Positions 41,999 through 49,592 of a stretch of 64,000 nucleotides of DNA are shown here, one piece after another. Origin of the DNA: Streptomyces griseomycini (lineage in GTDB: Bacteria > Actinomycetota > Actinomycetes > Streptomycetales > Streptomycetaceae); assembly GCF_014203535.1 (NCBI RefSeq), contig NZ_JACHJI010000005.1, positions 186,001 through 250,000 of the forward strand, written 5' to 3'. Every line of letters starts with the position of its first letter. The stretch's first letter is position 1. Under the pieces are notes generated by a model. The model was not told where the DNA came from, made no database searches, and saw only the letters and a program-made list of their open reading frames with translations. The translations under genes were made by a program, and so were the position numbers.

Positions 41999-42616
41999 AT
42001 GGCGGATGTGCAGACGTTCCGGGACGCGGTCACCGGCTGGGCGGCGGGCGGTCCCGGCGGGCCGGCGGGTGAGCTGGCCGTGCGGCTGCGCGTGCGGACC
42101 GCGGTGCTGCTGGAAGGGCTGAGCGACCTCGCGGCCGTCGAGACGCTGGCCGCGCGCCACGGCCGGGACCTGCCCGCCGAGGGAGTGTGCGTCATGTCCA
42201 TGGGCGGGGCGATGAACGTCGGCCGCTACGCCGACCTCCTCGGCCCGCCGGGCCTGGGGCTGCGCCTCACCGGACTGTGCGACGAGGGCGAGCAGCGCTT
42301 CTACGACCGTGCCCTCGAGCGGGCCGAGGCGCCGCGCCGGGGATTCTTCGTGTGTGTGACGGACCTGGAGGACGAACTCGTCCGAGCGCTGGGCGTGGCA
42401 CGGGTCGAGGAGATCGTCCGGGCCGAGGGCGATCTCCAGGCCTGGCAGACCTTCACGCGTCAACCCGCGCAGCAGGGCCGGCCCCCGCAGCAACAGATGC
42501 GGCGCTTCCTCGGCACGAAGAAGGGCCGCAAGATCCGCTACGGCCGCCTCCTGGCCGAGGCCCTCGACCCTGAGCGGGTACCTGCTCCCCTGGACAAGCT
42601 GCTCGCGAGCCTGTGA
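41999..42616 (+). CDS. Stand-alone Toprim-domain protein (OLD-type Toprim without ATPase)
   Basis: A 205-residue protein whose central 100 residues form a Toprim fold of the OLD nuclease type: AVLLEGLSDLAAVETLAARH gives the conserved Glu, then VCVMSMGGAMNVGRYADLLG, then LRLTGLCDEGEQRFYDRALE with the DxG/DxD-like acid pair. In OLD nucleases this domain follows an ABC-type ATPase; here it stands alone with a helical C-terminus (RRFLGTKKGRKIRYGRLLAE). Similar lone Toprim proteins are widespread in actinomycetes and sometimes annotated as ATP-dependent endonucleases. Neither neighbour encodes an ATPase. AGGAG lies 13 bases before the ATG, a little far. Metal-dependent nicking or cleavage is plausible but not shown. 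Confidence 0.8.
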   Translation: MADVQTFRDAVTGWAAGGPGGPAGELAVRLRVRTAVLLEGLSDLAAVETLAARHGRDLPAEGVCVMSMGGAMNVGRYADLLGPPGLGLRLTGLCDEGEQRFYDRALERAEAPRRGFFVCVTDLEDELVRALGVARVEEIVRAEGDLQAWQTFTRQPAQQGRPPQQQMRRFLGTKKGRKIRYGRLLAEALDPERVPAPLDKLLASL

Positions 42617-42725
42617 CCGGAACGCAGGCCGAGGCCGGCGGCAGCGGCTGAGGCCCCGGCGGCCGCCGCGTCACCGGCCTCGGCCGGCCAGGGGCTTCTG
42701 ACGGAGTCTCCCCGACGGGCCGAAG

Positions 42726-43937
42726 TCAGGAGGGCCGGACCTGTGGGACGTCCCTGACGAACACGATGCCGTCGCTGTCCGCCACGTGGGCCGGGTCGAG
42801 CGGGGCGTAGCCGAACCAGGGGGACACGCGGGGCGCGGGCCGCGCGTCGCCGAGGACGGTGGCCAGCCGGGGGGCGTCGACGAGGCAGCGGTCCTCCGGG
42901 AGCGCGTACAGGAGTCCTTCGAGGGTGTCCGGGGGAGGGGCGTGCACTCCCTGGTGCCGGACGGTGCCGAGGGCCGTGGCCACGAAGGCGTACTCCTCGC
43001 CGAGCCGGGCGCTCACCAGCGCACCGGCGCTCCACCACTCCACCGGCCCCTGCCACATCCGCATCGTGTTCTTCCGCCGCTGGAGGTGGGAGTTGTGGGC
43101 GTGGACGAGTGCGGGGCCCCGGGCGGCGACGGCGAGGAGGTTGTGGGCCATCATCACGTCCCGCAGCGCGCACAGCCGCGTCATGCGGGCCGGTGAGGCG
43201 TCGGCCATCCGGGAGTGGTAGCGCAGCAGGCCGGTCGCGGTGCGCCCGTACAGGCACGCCCGGTCCCAGTCGTCCCGCGAGGTCGCCGCGCGCAGGTGCG
43301 GCGCCTGCGCGTCGAGCAGCGTCACCAGATCGTCGGCGAGCAGCCGCAACTCCCTGGCCTCGGCCGACCGCCCCACGGACCGGTCCGGGTCGTGCATGGC
43401 CGCGGGATCGGTCCACCGGTCGTCGGTGCCGAGCAGGCGGTCGAGCGTTTCCGCGGTGCAGGGGAGCAGGTCCGGGTCCACCCGGGCCGAGAGGTAGCCG
43501 TGGAGTGCGGTGAGGGCCTGCCGGGGGCTCGCGGCGCCGGTGATCTCCAGCGGGCCGTCGAAACCGGCGAAGCGGAGCTGCTCGGAGGCGGGCCGGCCGT
43601 CGTTGTGGGCGCGCATCCAGGCCACGAGCTCGCGGTTGGCCGCGAAGGCGCCCCAGCCGTGGCTGAACCCCTGCTCCATGACCTCGTCGAGGGTGCCCGT
43701 GCCCGAGGTGACGTAGTCGTCCACGACCAGGCCCGCCAGACAGTCGCTCTCGATCGCGATCGTCCGGTAGCCCTCCTGCTCGACGAGCTGCCGGAAGAGC
43801 CCGTTGCGCAGGTCGAGCAGGGCGTCCTCGCCGTGGGTGGGCTCACCCAGGGCGAGCAGCCGCGGCCGGGCCGGGAGCAACCCCGTGACGGCGGCGGCCT
43901 CGACGGCATGGACGGTGTCCTTGATGTCAATGACCAT
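42726..43937 (-). CDS. Erythromycin esterase family protein
   Basis: A 403-residue protein of the EreA/EreB fold. The family signature is LLALGEPTHGEDALLDLRNG (GExxHG with the catalytic-region His), followed by YRTIAIESDCLAGLVVDDYV, a MEQGFSHGWGAFAANRELVA segment and VHAHNSHLQRRKNTMRMWQG, which carries the second conserved His. True Ere enzymes open the macrolactone ring of 14-membered macrolides; chromosomal members such as this often act on unknown esters. The ATG at 43937 faces the MerR gene across 58 bases, so the two probably share a regulated divergent promoter. Full length. Confidence 0.9.
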   Translation of the reverse strand: MVIDIKDTVHAVEAAAVTGLLPARPRLLALGEPTHGEDALLDLRNGLFRQLVEQEGYRTIAIESDCLAGLVVDDYVTSGTGTLDEVMEQGFSHGWGAFAANRELVAWMRAHNDGRPASEQLRFAGFDGPLEITGAASPRQALTALHGYLSARVDPDLLPCTAETLDRLLGTDDRWTDPAAMHDPDRSVGRSAEARELRLLADDLVTLLDAQAPHLRAATSRDDWDRACLYGRTATGLLRYHSRMADASPARMTRLCALRDVMMAHNLLAVAARGPALVHAHNSHLQRRKNTMRMWQGPVEWWSAGALVSARLGEEYAFVATALGTVRHQGVHAPPPDTLEGLLYALPEDRCLVDAPRLATVLGDARPAPRVSPWFGYAPLDPAHVADSDGIVFVRDVPQVRPS

Positions 43938-43995
43938 GCCTTAAACGCTATCGTTGAATCTTCGGTTGAAACCTTTCCACGATTTCGGCAGGTCC

Positions 43996-44727
43996 ATGGG
44001 ACGGAACCTTCAAAAGGGAGAACAGCTCAGGCCGGTCGATCTGGCGCGTGGGCACGGCCTGTCCACGCAGGCGGTCAGGAACTACGAGGAGGCCGGCATC
44101 CTTCCGGCCGCCGGTCGCACCCCCCACGGCTACCGCACCTACACCCCGCTGCACGCGGGGGCCCTGCGCGCGTTCCTCGCCCTGGTGCCCGGCCACGGCC
44201 ACCGGACGGCGGCGTCGATCATGCGGGCCGTGAACCGGGGCGTGGTGGAGGAGGCGTTCCGCCTCATCGACGAGAGCCACGCCCAGCTCCTCGACGACCG
44301 GCGGACCCTCCAGGCCGTGGAGCGTGCTCTTCGCGGCCTGGGGTCCACCGCGGCGTCCGGGGCCACCGCGGCGTCCGGTCCTGCCGGCCGGTTCATCGGA
44401 CCGCTGGCGGGGGAGCTCGGCATCCGGCCCGCGACGCTGCGCAAGTGGGAGCGCGCCGGGCTGGTGCGCCCGCGCCGCGATCCGCGCACCGGGTACCGCG
44501 TCTACGACGAGGCCGACGCGCGGGACGCCCGGCTGACGCACCAGCTCAGGCGGGGCGGCTACCTGCTGGAGCAGATCGCCCCGCTGATCGCCCAGGTGCG
44601 GGCGGCAGGCGGACCGGAGCCGCTGGAGGCCGCCCTGCGCGACTGGCACGGCCGGCTGTCCGCCCGCGGGCGCGCGATGCTGGCCGGGGCCGCCGAGCTG
44701 GAGGCGTACCTCCGCGAGCGCGGATGA
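43996..44727 (+). CDS. MerR-family regulator with two HTH motifs (TioE-like)
   Basis: A 243-residue regulator. Residues 10-75 form a MerR-type winged helix (LRPVDLARGHGLSTQAVRNY, then EEAGILPAAGRTPHGYRTYT). Around residues 125-190 there is a second MerR-like module (GPLAGELGIRPATLRKWERA, then GLVRPRRDPRTGYRVYDEAD), giving the double-HTH arrangement of the TioE family. No clustered metal-binding Cys are present, so a metal sensor is unlikely; such proteins respond to drugs or lipophilic ligands. The Gly/Ala-rich insert TAASGATAASGPAG between modules is a nearly perfect short repeat. The ATG at 43996 is preferred to a frame extension into the promoter. It is divergent to the erythromycin esterase gene, which it probably controls. 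Confidence 0.85.
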   Translation: MGRNLQKGEQLRPVDLARGHGLSTQAVRNYEEAGILPAAGRTPHGYRTYTPLHAGALRAFLALVPGHGHRTAASIMRAVNRGVVEEAFRLIDESHAQLLDDRRTLQAVERALRGLGSTAASGATAASGPAGRFIGPLAGELGIRPATLRKWERAGLVRPRRDPRTGYRVYDEADARDARLTHQLRRGGYLLEQIAPLIAQVRAAGGPEPLEAALRDWHGRLSARGRAMLAGAAELEAYLRERG

Positions 44728-44965
44728 GGAGCCGGCCGTCAGCCGGAAGGACTCCCGGGACGGACACACCCGGCGGCCCGGCGACGGCGGACGCCGGCCC
44801 GGACGGCGATCGGCAGGTCAAGACGCAGGACATGACGGTCGGGCGCAGTGCGGGCCGGACCGCTGCCGAGGCGGCTTCACCGTCCCCCACGACCGCACCG
44901 GGTGGCGAGGGCGCGGAGCCGCTCCGAGCGGCCGGAGCAGCACGCGACGACGCCGTGGTGCCCGG

Positions 44966-45277
44966 TCAGGCCCCGTCACGGCCGTACGCGGGGCCCGGCA
45001 CGAACAGGCTCAACCGGTAGGTGGTCGGCTGCAACCGGCGCCCGCAGAGCGTGTCGATCCGGGTCATCGTCCAGTCGATTCGCTCACCCCCCTCGCGCAG
45101 GCCGCGGAGGTGGGCATGCCATTCCGACTCGTCCTGGGTCTCGAAGACCACTTCCCACCGGCCCCTGTCCGAAGCGGTGCGGGTGGCAGCACGCAGCCTC
45201 GCGTCCTGCTCCTGACGTTTCCGTTTCCGTTGCCCCGGCACCACCCCAGCATCGCTGCCCCGGCGCTGCCGGGGCAA
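44966..45277 (-). CDS. Small hypothetical protein, uncertain or decayed
   Basis: A 103-residue frame starting at TTG 45277. The C-terminal 70 residues look protein-like: RGRWEVVFETQDESEWHAHL, then RGLREGGERIDWTMTRIDTL, then CGRRLQPTTYRLSLFVPGPA. I recall similar endings in short Streptomyces proteins of unknown function, but cannot name a family. The N-terminal part (RQRRGSDAGVVPGQRKRKRQ) is encoded inside a hairpin-forming repeat and is unlikely to be genuine. A fragment upstream in another frame (STYERIKGADRRIAAPGREF at about 45430) hints that two small overlapping genes once existed here. No convincing ribosome site. Confidence 0.4.
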   Translation of the reverse strand: MPRQRRGSDAGVVPGQRKRKRQEQDARLRAATRTASDRGRWEVVFETQDESEWHAHLRGLREGGERIDWTMTRIDTLCGRRLQPTTYRLSLFVPGPAYGRDGA

Positions 45278-45315
45278 GGCCGACGGTGCCCCGGCAGCGC
45301 CGGGGCACCGTCGGC
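45256..45315. repeat. Two tandem GC hairpins sharing one stem sequence
   Basis: Hairpin one (45256-45276) pairs TGCCCCGGC with GCCGGGGCA over a GCT loop. Hairpin two (45279-45315) pairs GCCGACGGTGCCCCGGC with its perfect 17-base complement over an AGC loop. The core TGCCCCGGC occurs in both, two bases apart. They lie between the small gene at 44966 and the AraC remnant, and could act as a terminator or be a small mobile repeat. Confidence 0.75.
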
Positions 45316-45549
45316 CGCATCGGCGGAGCGCAGCGGGCGCAGGGACGCCTTCACGCCCGCGACGATCTCCCGGCCGTCGGCGAGGGGTTCACCGTGACCC
45401 GAACTCCCTGCCCGGCGCGGCGATCCTGCGGTCCGCCCCCTTGATCCGCTCGTACGTGCTCGTGGCCGCCGCACCACGCGGGTGAGCTGCGGAAGAAGCG
45501 CCCCGGGACTGTCCGGAGGGTCACGCCGGGGACGCAGGGGGGACGCCGG

Positions 45550-45820
45550 ACGTCGGCGGTACCTCCCCGGCGGGATGCCGTACTCGCGCCTGAACGCCTT
45601 GGCGAAGGCGAACTCCGAGGGACGGCCCAGGCGTTCCGCCACGACGCGCAGCGGCGTGTCGCCCGAGCGCAGCAGTCGGCCCGTCGCCGTCCCGCGCAGC
45701 CAGGCCGGGTGGGCCAGGGGCGGTCTGCCCGCCGGGGCGGTGAAGCGGCGCGCCCATGCGGCCCGGACGGGCCGCCACGGGAGGTGGCCCCCCACCGGCC
45801 AGGACCGGAGCCGTCGGCGG
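45550..45820 (-). pseudogene. Remnant of an AraC-family regulator (C-terminal DNA-binding domain)
   Basis: The minus strand encodes SWPVGGHLPWRPVRAAWARR, then FTAPAGRPPLAHPAWLRGTA, TGRLLRSGDTPLRVVAERLG and RPSEFAFAKAFRREYGIPPG, ending RYRRRP. This is the double-HTH domain of AraC regulators (pattern: RRFTALVGRPPLAYLTWWRM, LLRDSDAPLRVVAERVGYTSEFAFAKAFKREYG..PGRYR). The N-terminal cupin half is missing: only about 50 bases separate this from the LacI gene end. Conserved Leu and Tyr positions are Pro and His (FTAPAG, LAHPAW). It is therefore a truncated and decayed gene. Confidence 0.65.
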
Positions 45821-45868
45821 ACCGGACGACGGCGGGAACCCGGCGCCGATCCCGGTCCGCGGCACGCT

Positions 45869-46882
45869 TCAGGACGACTCGCGCACCACCAGCTCCGTCG
45901 GCAGCGTCAGCTGCTGCCGCGGCGCGCCGTTCCGGGTGATGTCGGTGAGGATCCGGACCATCGTCCGGCCCAGTTCCTCCACCGGCTGGCGCACCGTCGT
46001 CAAGGGCGGGTCGGTGTGGCGGGCGAGGACGGAGTCCTCGAACCCGACGACGGCGACGTCCCCGGGCACCTGCCGTTTCCGGCGGCGCAGTTCGGCCAGG
46101 GCACCGACCGCCATGAGGTCGGAGGCGGCGAAGACGGCGTCCAGGTCCGGGGCGCGTTCAAGAAGCGAACGCATGGCGCGGCCGCCGCTCTCCTCGGTGA
46201 AGTCACCCGCCTCGACCAGGAGTTCGTCCGCAGGCACCCCCGCCTCGCGATGGGCGGTGCGCCATCCGGCGAGGCGGCTGCGGCCGACGTCCATGTCCTG
46301 GGGGCCGGTGATCGTGGCGATCCTCGTCCTGCCGCTGCGCAGCAGGTGCCGGACGGCCTCGGCGGCCCCTCCGGCGTTGTCGGAGTTGACGTAGCTCAGC
46401 CGCTCGCCCGCGTCGCGGCGGCCGGCCAGCACGGTGGGCAGCCCCATCTCCTCCAGCATGCCGGGCAGCCGGTCCTCGGCGTGGACGGAGACCAGCAGGA
46501 CACCGTCCACGCGGCGCGTCGCCACCGACTCGGTCAGCTGGTCCCGTTCGGCCTGGTCGCGCACGAGCATGAGCTGCAGCTGGGTCCGGCTTTCGGCGAG
46601 GGCGCCGCTGACGCCCCGGATCAGCGCGGCGAAGAACGGTTCCGAACCGAGCCGGCTCTCCGATTCCGGGATCACCAGGGCCACGGCGTCGGTGCGGTTG
46701 GTCACCAGGCCGCGGGCGACCGAGTTGGGAACGTAGTTGAGTTCCTTGATGGCCGCGAGCACCCGGGCCCGTGCGTCGGCACTGACGAGGTCCGAGCCGT
46801 TGACGACCCGGGAGACCGTGGTGCGGCCCACGCCGGCGCGGGCGGCGACCGTTTTGATCGTGGGACGGCGGTTTCCGGTCAT
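45869..46882 (-). CDS. LacI-family transcriptional regulator (CebR-like)
   Basis: A 337-residue LacI/GalR repressor. Residues 6-55 form the HTH and hinge: TIKTVAARAGVGRTTVSRVV, then NGSDLVSADARARVLAAIKE and LNYVPNSVARGLV. A periplasmic-binding-protein-like effector domain follows, with VRRVDGVLLVSVHAED, IATITGPQDMDVGRSRLAGW and DAVFAASDLMAVGALAELRR, ending VGFEDSVLARHTDPPLTTVR. It is divergent to a binding protein-permease-permease-beta-glucosidase operon and a double palindrome lies between them, so it very probably represses that operon until a disaccharide such as cellobiose is present. GAGGGGGGAACGC precedes the ATG. Confidence 0.93.
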   Translation of the reverse strand: MTGNRRPTIKTVAARAGVGRTTVSRVVNGSDLVSADARARVLAAIKELNYVPNSVARGLVTNRTDAVALVIPESESRLGSEPFFAALIRGVSGALAESRTQLQLMLVRDQAERDQLTESVATRRVDGVLLVSVHAEDRLPGMLEEMGLPTVLAGRRDAGERLSYVNSDNAGGAAEAVRHLLRSGRTRIATITGPQDMDVGRSRLAGWRTAHREAGVPADELLVEAGDFTEESGGRAMRSLLERAPDLDAVFAASDLMAVGALAELRRRKRQVPGDVAVVGFEDSVLARHTDPPLTTVRQPVEELGRTMVRILTDITRNGAPRQQLTLPTELVVRESS

Positions 46883-47071
46883 GCGTTCCCCCCTCGGCGA
46901 CCGCGGCGGCGGTGCCTGCCGCGGAGGTGACCTGCGGCAATTCTTGCAGACGCGGCCGTCGGCGGAGCACCCCCCACGGCCCGGGAGGCGTGCGCCGGCT
47001 CCCGAACGCGGTGACGAGTTGCTTTCAAGTCATTGACAGATCCCTCCGCTCCCAGGAGTCTTCGATGCGTC

Positions 47072-47110
47072 GGTGGGAACGTGCCCACCAAAATTGGGCA
47101 CGTTCCCACC
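47072..47110. promoter_or_regulatory. Double LacI-type operator upstream of the sugar ABC operon
   Basis: A 16-base perfect inverted repeat, GGTGGGAACGTGCCCA and TGGGCACGTTCCCACC, is separated by 7 bases. Each arm is itself a near-palindromic 14-bp LacI-family site: TGGGAACGTGCCCA (47074-47087) and TGGGCACGTTCCCA (47095-47108). Their centres are 21 bp apart, two helical turns, placing both on one DNA face. They resemble the TGGGAGCGCTCCCA box of CebR. A TTGACA element at 47033-47038 lies just upstream, so bound repressor would block the operon promoter. Confidence 0.85.
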
Positions 47111-47185
47111 CCTGAGTCAGAGCCGCTGTAGTCATCGCAGAACTCGTCACTCCGGTGTGTCAGCGCCGTCGCTAGGAGGAGATCC

Positions 47186-48490
47186 ATGGGCAGTCTCGGT
47201 TCGTCGCGTACGAGGGCGGTGGCGGTCGCGGCCGTCGGCGCGCTGACGCTCGTCGTCGGCTGCAGCGGCGGTGACGACTCGGTCACCGGTGGCGGCAAGA
47301 AGGACGGCAAGACCGTCATCACCATGGGCCTGTACGGGGTGATGGGCATCAAGGAGACGGGCCTCCTCGAGAAGTACGAGAAGGAGAACCCCGACGTCGA
47401 CATCAAGGCCGAGATAGCCGGTGACGAGCAGACGTACTACACCGCGCTGCAGACCAGGCTCGCCGCCGGCAACGGCCTGAAGGACATCCAGGGCATCGAG
47501 ATCGGCCGGGCCAAGGAGATCACCGAGACCCAGGCGGACAAGTTCGCGGACTTCGCCGGCATGGCGGGCACCGACCACTTCCTGCCCTGGAAGGAGTCGC
47601 AGATCACCACCGAGGACGGCAAGGTGCTGGGCCTGGGCACCGACATCGGCCCGATGGCCGTCTGCTACCGCAAGGACTACTTCGAGCAGGCCGGCCTGCC
47701 CACCGACCGCGAAGAGGTCGGCAAGCTGTGGGAGGGCGACTGGAAGAAGTACGTCGAGGTCGGCCGCACCTTCAAGAAGGGCTTCAAGGGCGGCAAGGTG
47801 GCGTTCACGGACTCGGCCAGCGGCCTGTTCAACGCCATGGTCTACGGCTACCCCGAGCAGTACTACGACGAGAAGGGCGGCCTGATCTACGACAAGAACC
47901 CGGCCGTCAAGGAGGCGTGGGGCCTCGCCTCCGACGCCGCGGAGGAGGGACTGACCGCCAAGCTCCGCCAGTTCCAGCCGGGTTGGGACCCCGGCCTGGC
48001 CAACAGCACGTTCGCGACCGCCGTGTGCCCGGCCTGGATGCTCAGCCACATCAGCGAGAAGGCCGGTGGGGCCAACAAGGGCAAGTGGGACGTCGCCCGG
48101 GCGCCCAAGGGCGCCAACTGGGGCGGGTCCTTCCTCGGCGTGATCGAGAAGAGCCCGGTGAAGGAGGAGGCCAAGAAGCTCGTCGCCTGGCTGACCGCGC
48201 CGGAGCAGCAGGCCCACATCTTCAAGGAGATCGGCAACATCCCGTCCTCCGAGAAGGCCCTGGAGAACCCCGACGTGAAGAACGCCACGTCGGAGTACTT
48301 CGACAACGCCCCGATCGGCCAGATCTTCGGCGCCGCCGCCCAGGAGATCCCGGACAAGCAGGTCCTCGGCCGCAAGGACGGCACGATCAAGGACACCTTC
48401 TCCCAGGGCCTGGCCCTGGTCGAGCAGGGCACCCCGCGCGACGAGGCGTGGAAGACCACCGCGGAGCGCATCGAGAAGGCGGTCGGCTGA
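47186..48490 (+). CDS. Sugar ABC transporter substrate-binding lipoprotein (CebE-like)
   Basis: A 434-residue extracytoplasmic solute-binding protein, family 1. The lipobox is ALTLVVGCSGG with the acylated Cys at residue 26, so it is anchored outside the membrane. The mature part begins with GKTVITMGLYGVMGIKETGL, followed by KYEKENPDVDIKAEIAGDEQ and the standard GLGTDIGPMAVCYRKDYFEQ. The C-terminal domain has APKGANWGGSFLGVIEKSPV and KEEAKKLVAWLTAPEQQAHI. The order binding protein, two permeases, GH1 enzyme, with a divergent LacI gene, is that of cellobiose/cellotriose uptake loci (cebR-cebEFG-bglC) in Streptomyces; cellobiose is thus the best guess. GGAGGAGA precedes the ATG. The shared MsiK ATPase would be encoded elsewhere. 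Confidence 0.92.
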   Translation: MGSLGSSRTRAVAVAAVGALTLVVGCSGGDDSVTGGGKKDGKTVITMGLYGVMGIKETGLLEKYEKENPDVDIKAEIAGDEQTYYTALQTRLAAGNGLKDIQGIEIGRAKEITETQADKFADFAGMAGTDHFLPWKESQITTEDGKVLGLGTDIGPMAVCYRKDYFEQAGLPTDREEVGKLWEGDWKKYVEVGRTFKKGFKGGKVAFTDSASGLFNAMVYGYPEQYYDEKGGLIYDKNPAVKEAWGLASDAAEEGLTAKLRQFQPGWDPGLANSTFATAVCPAWMLSHISEKAGGANKGKWDVARAPKGANWGGSFLGVIEKSPVKEEAKKLVAWLTAPEQQAHIFKEIGNIPSSEKALENPDVKNATSEYFDNAPIGQIFGAAAQEIPDKQVLGRKDGTIKDTFSQGLALVEQGTPRDEAWKTTAERIEKAVG

Positions 48491-48584
48491 CCCGACGCCT
48501 CCCGCAGCCGTCCGGGCCCGCTCGGCGTCCCGCCGACGGGCCCGGGGCCCGGCTCACCCATCTGCTCTCAGGAAGGAAAGTCCG

Positions 48585-49580
48585 GTGGCCACCTCCACCA
48601 CCAAGGCCCTGACCGGCGAGGAGCCTCCCGGCCCGCCCGGCACGCCGGGCGGCGGGAAGACCGCCTCGCGGCGCAGCGCGCTGCTGCACCGACTGGACGT
48701 CAAGGGCGCGCCGTTCGCGTTCGTCGCGCCGTTCTTCATCGTCTTCGCCGCGTTCAGTTTCTACCCCCTCGTCTACACCTCGTGGATCTCCCTGCACGAC
48801 GTGGAACTGGCCACCCTCGACGTCATGGAGTGGGTGGCGTTCGACAACTACGTCGAGCTCTGGGGCGACTCGCAGTTCTGGAACGCGCTGCAGAACACCG
48901 TCACCATCGGCGTCCTCTCCACGGTGCCGCAGCTGCTGATGGCCCTCGGCCTGGCACACCTGCTCAACTACCGCATGCGCGCCTCGCTGTTCTTCCGCGT
49001 CGCCTCGCTGGTCCCGTACGCCACCTCGGTCGCCGCCGCCGCGCTCGTCTTCACCATGATCTTCGAGCGTGACTTCGGCATGATCAACTGGGCGCTCGGC
49101 GCGGTCGGCGTCGACCCGGTGGACTGGGAGGCCGACAAGTGGCCCGCCCAGGTCGCGATCTCCACCATCGTCATCTGGCGCTGGACCGGCTACAACGCCC
49201 TGCTCTACCTGGCCGCCATGCAGGCCATCCCCGCCGACCGGTACGAGGCGGCCTCCCTCGACGGTGCCTCCCGGTGGAAGCAGTTCACCCACGTCACCGT
49301 GCCCGGGATCCGCTCCACCATCGTCTTCACCATCGTGCTCTCCACCATCGGCGCCACCCAGTTGTTCGGCGAGCCGCTGATCTTCGGCCAGGGCCCCAAC
49401 GGCGTCACCGGCGGCGCCGACAACCAGTACCAGACGCTGGGCCTGCTGCTGTACGAGGAGGGCTGGAAGAACTACCAGATGGGCCGCTCGGCGACCGTCG
49501 CCTGGGTGATGTTCCTGCTGCTCGTCCTCGCCTTCGCGGCGCAGCGCCTGATCAGGCGCCTGCGTTCCCGCACGTCCTGA
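48585..49580 (+). CDS. Sugar ABC transporter permease (CebF-like)
   Basis: A 331-residue inner-membrane permease of the MalF type with six core membrane helices after a Pro/Gly-rich cytoplasmic N-terminus (about 45 residues). The first helix is FAFVAPFFIVFAAFSFYPLV. The cytoplasmic EAA loop that contacts the ATPase is YEAASLDGASRWKQFTHVTV, followed by PGIRSTIVFTIVLSTIGATQ. The GTG at 48585 has AGGAAGGAAAG upstream. The 94-base gap from the binding-protein gene is typical for unequal expression of these subunits. It forms the translocation pore with the next gene's product. Confidence 0.92.
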   Translation: MATSTTKALTGEEPPGPPGTPGGGKTASRRSALLHRLDVKGAPFAFVAPFFIVFAAFSFYPLVYTSWISLHDVELATLDVMEWVAFDNYVELWGDSQFWNALQNTVTIGVLSTVPQLLMALGLAHLLNYRMRASLFFRVASLVPYATSVAAAALVFTMIFERDFGMINWALGAVGVDPVDWEADKWPAQVAISTIVIWRWTGYNALLYLAAMQAIPADRYEAASLDGASRWKQFTHVTVPGIRSTIVFTIVLSTIGATQLFGEPLIFGQGPNGVTGGADNQYQTLGLLLYEEGWKNYQMGRSATVAWVMFLLLVLAFAAQRLIRRLRSRTS

Positions 49581-49592
49581 CCTGGAGTCGCC

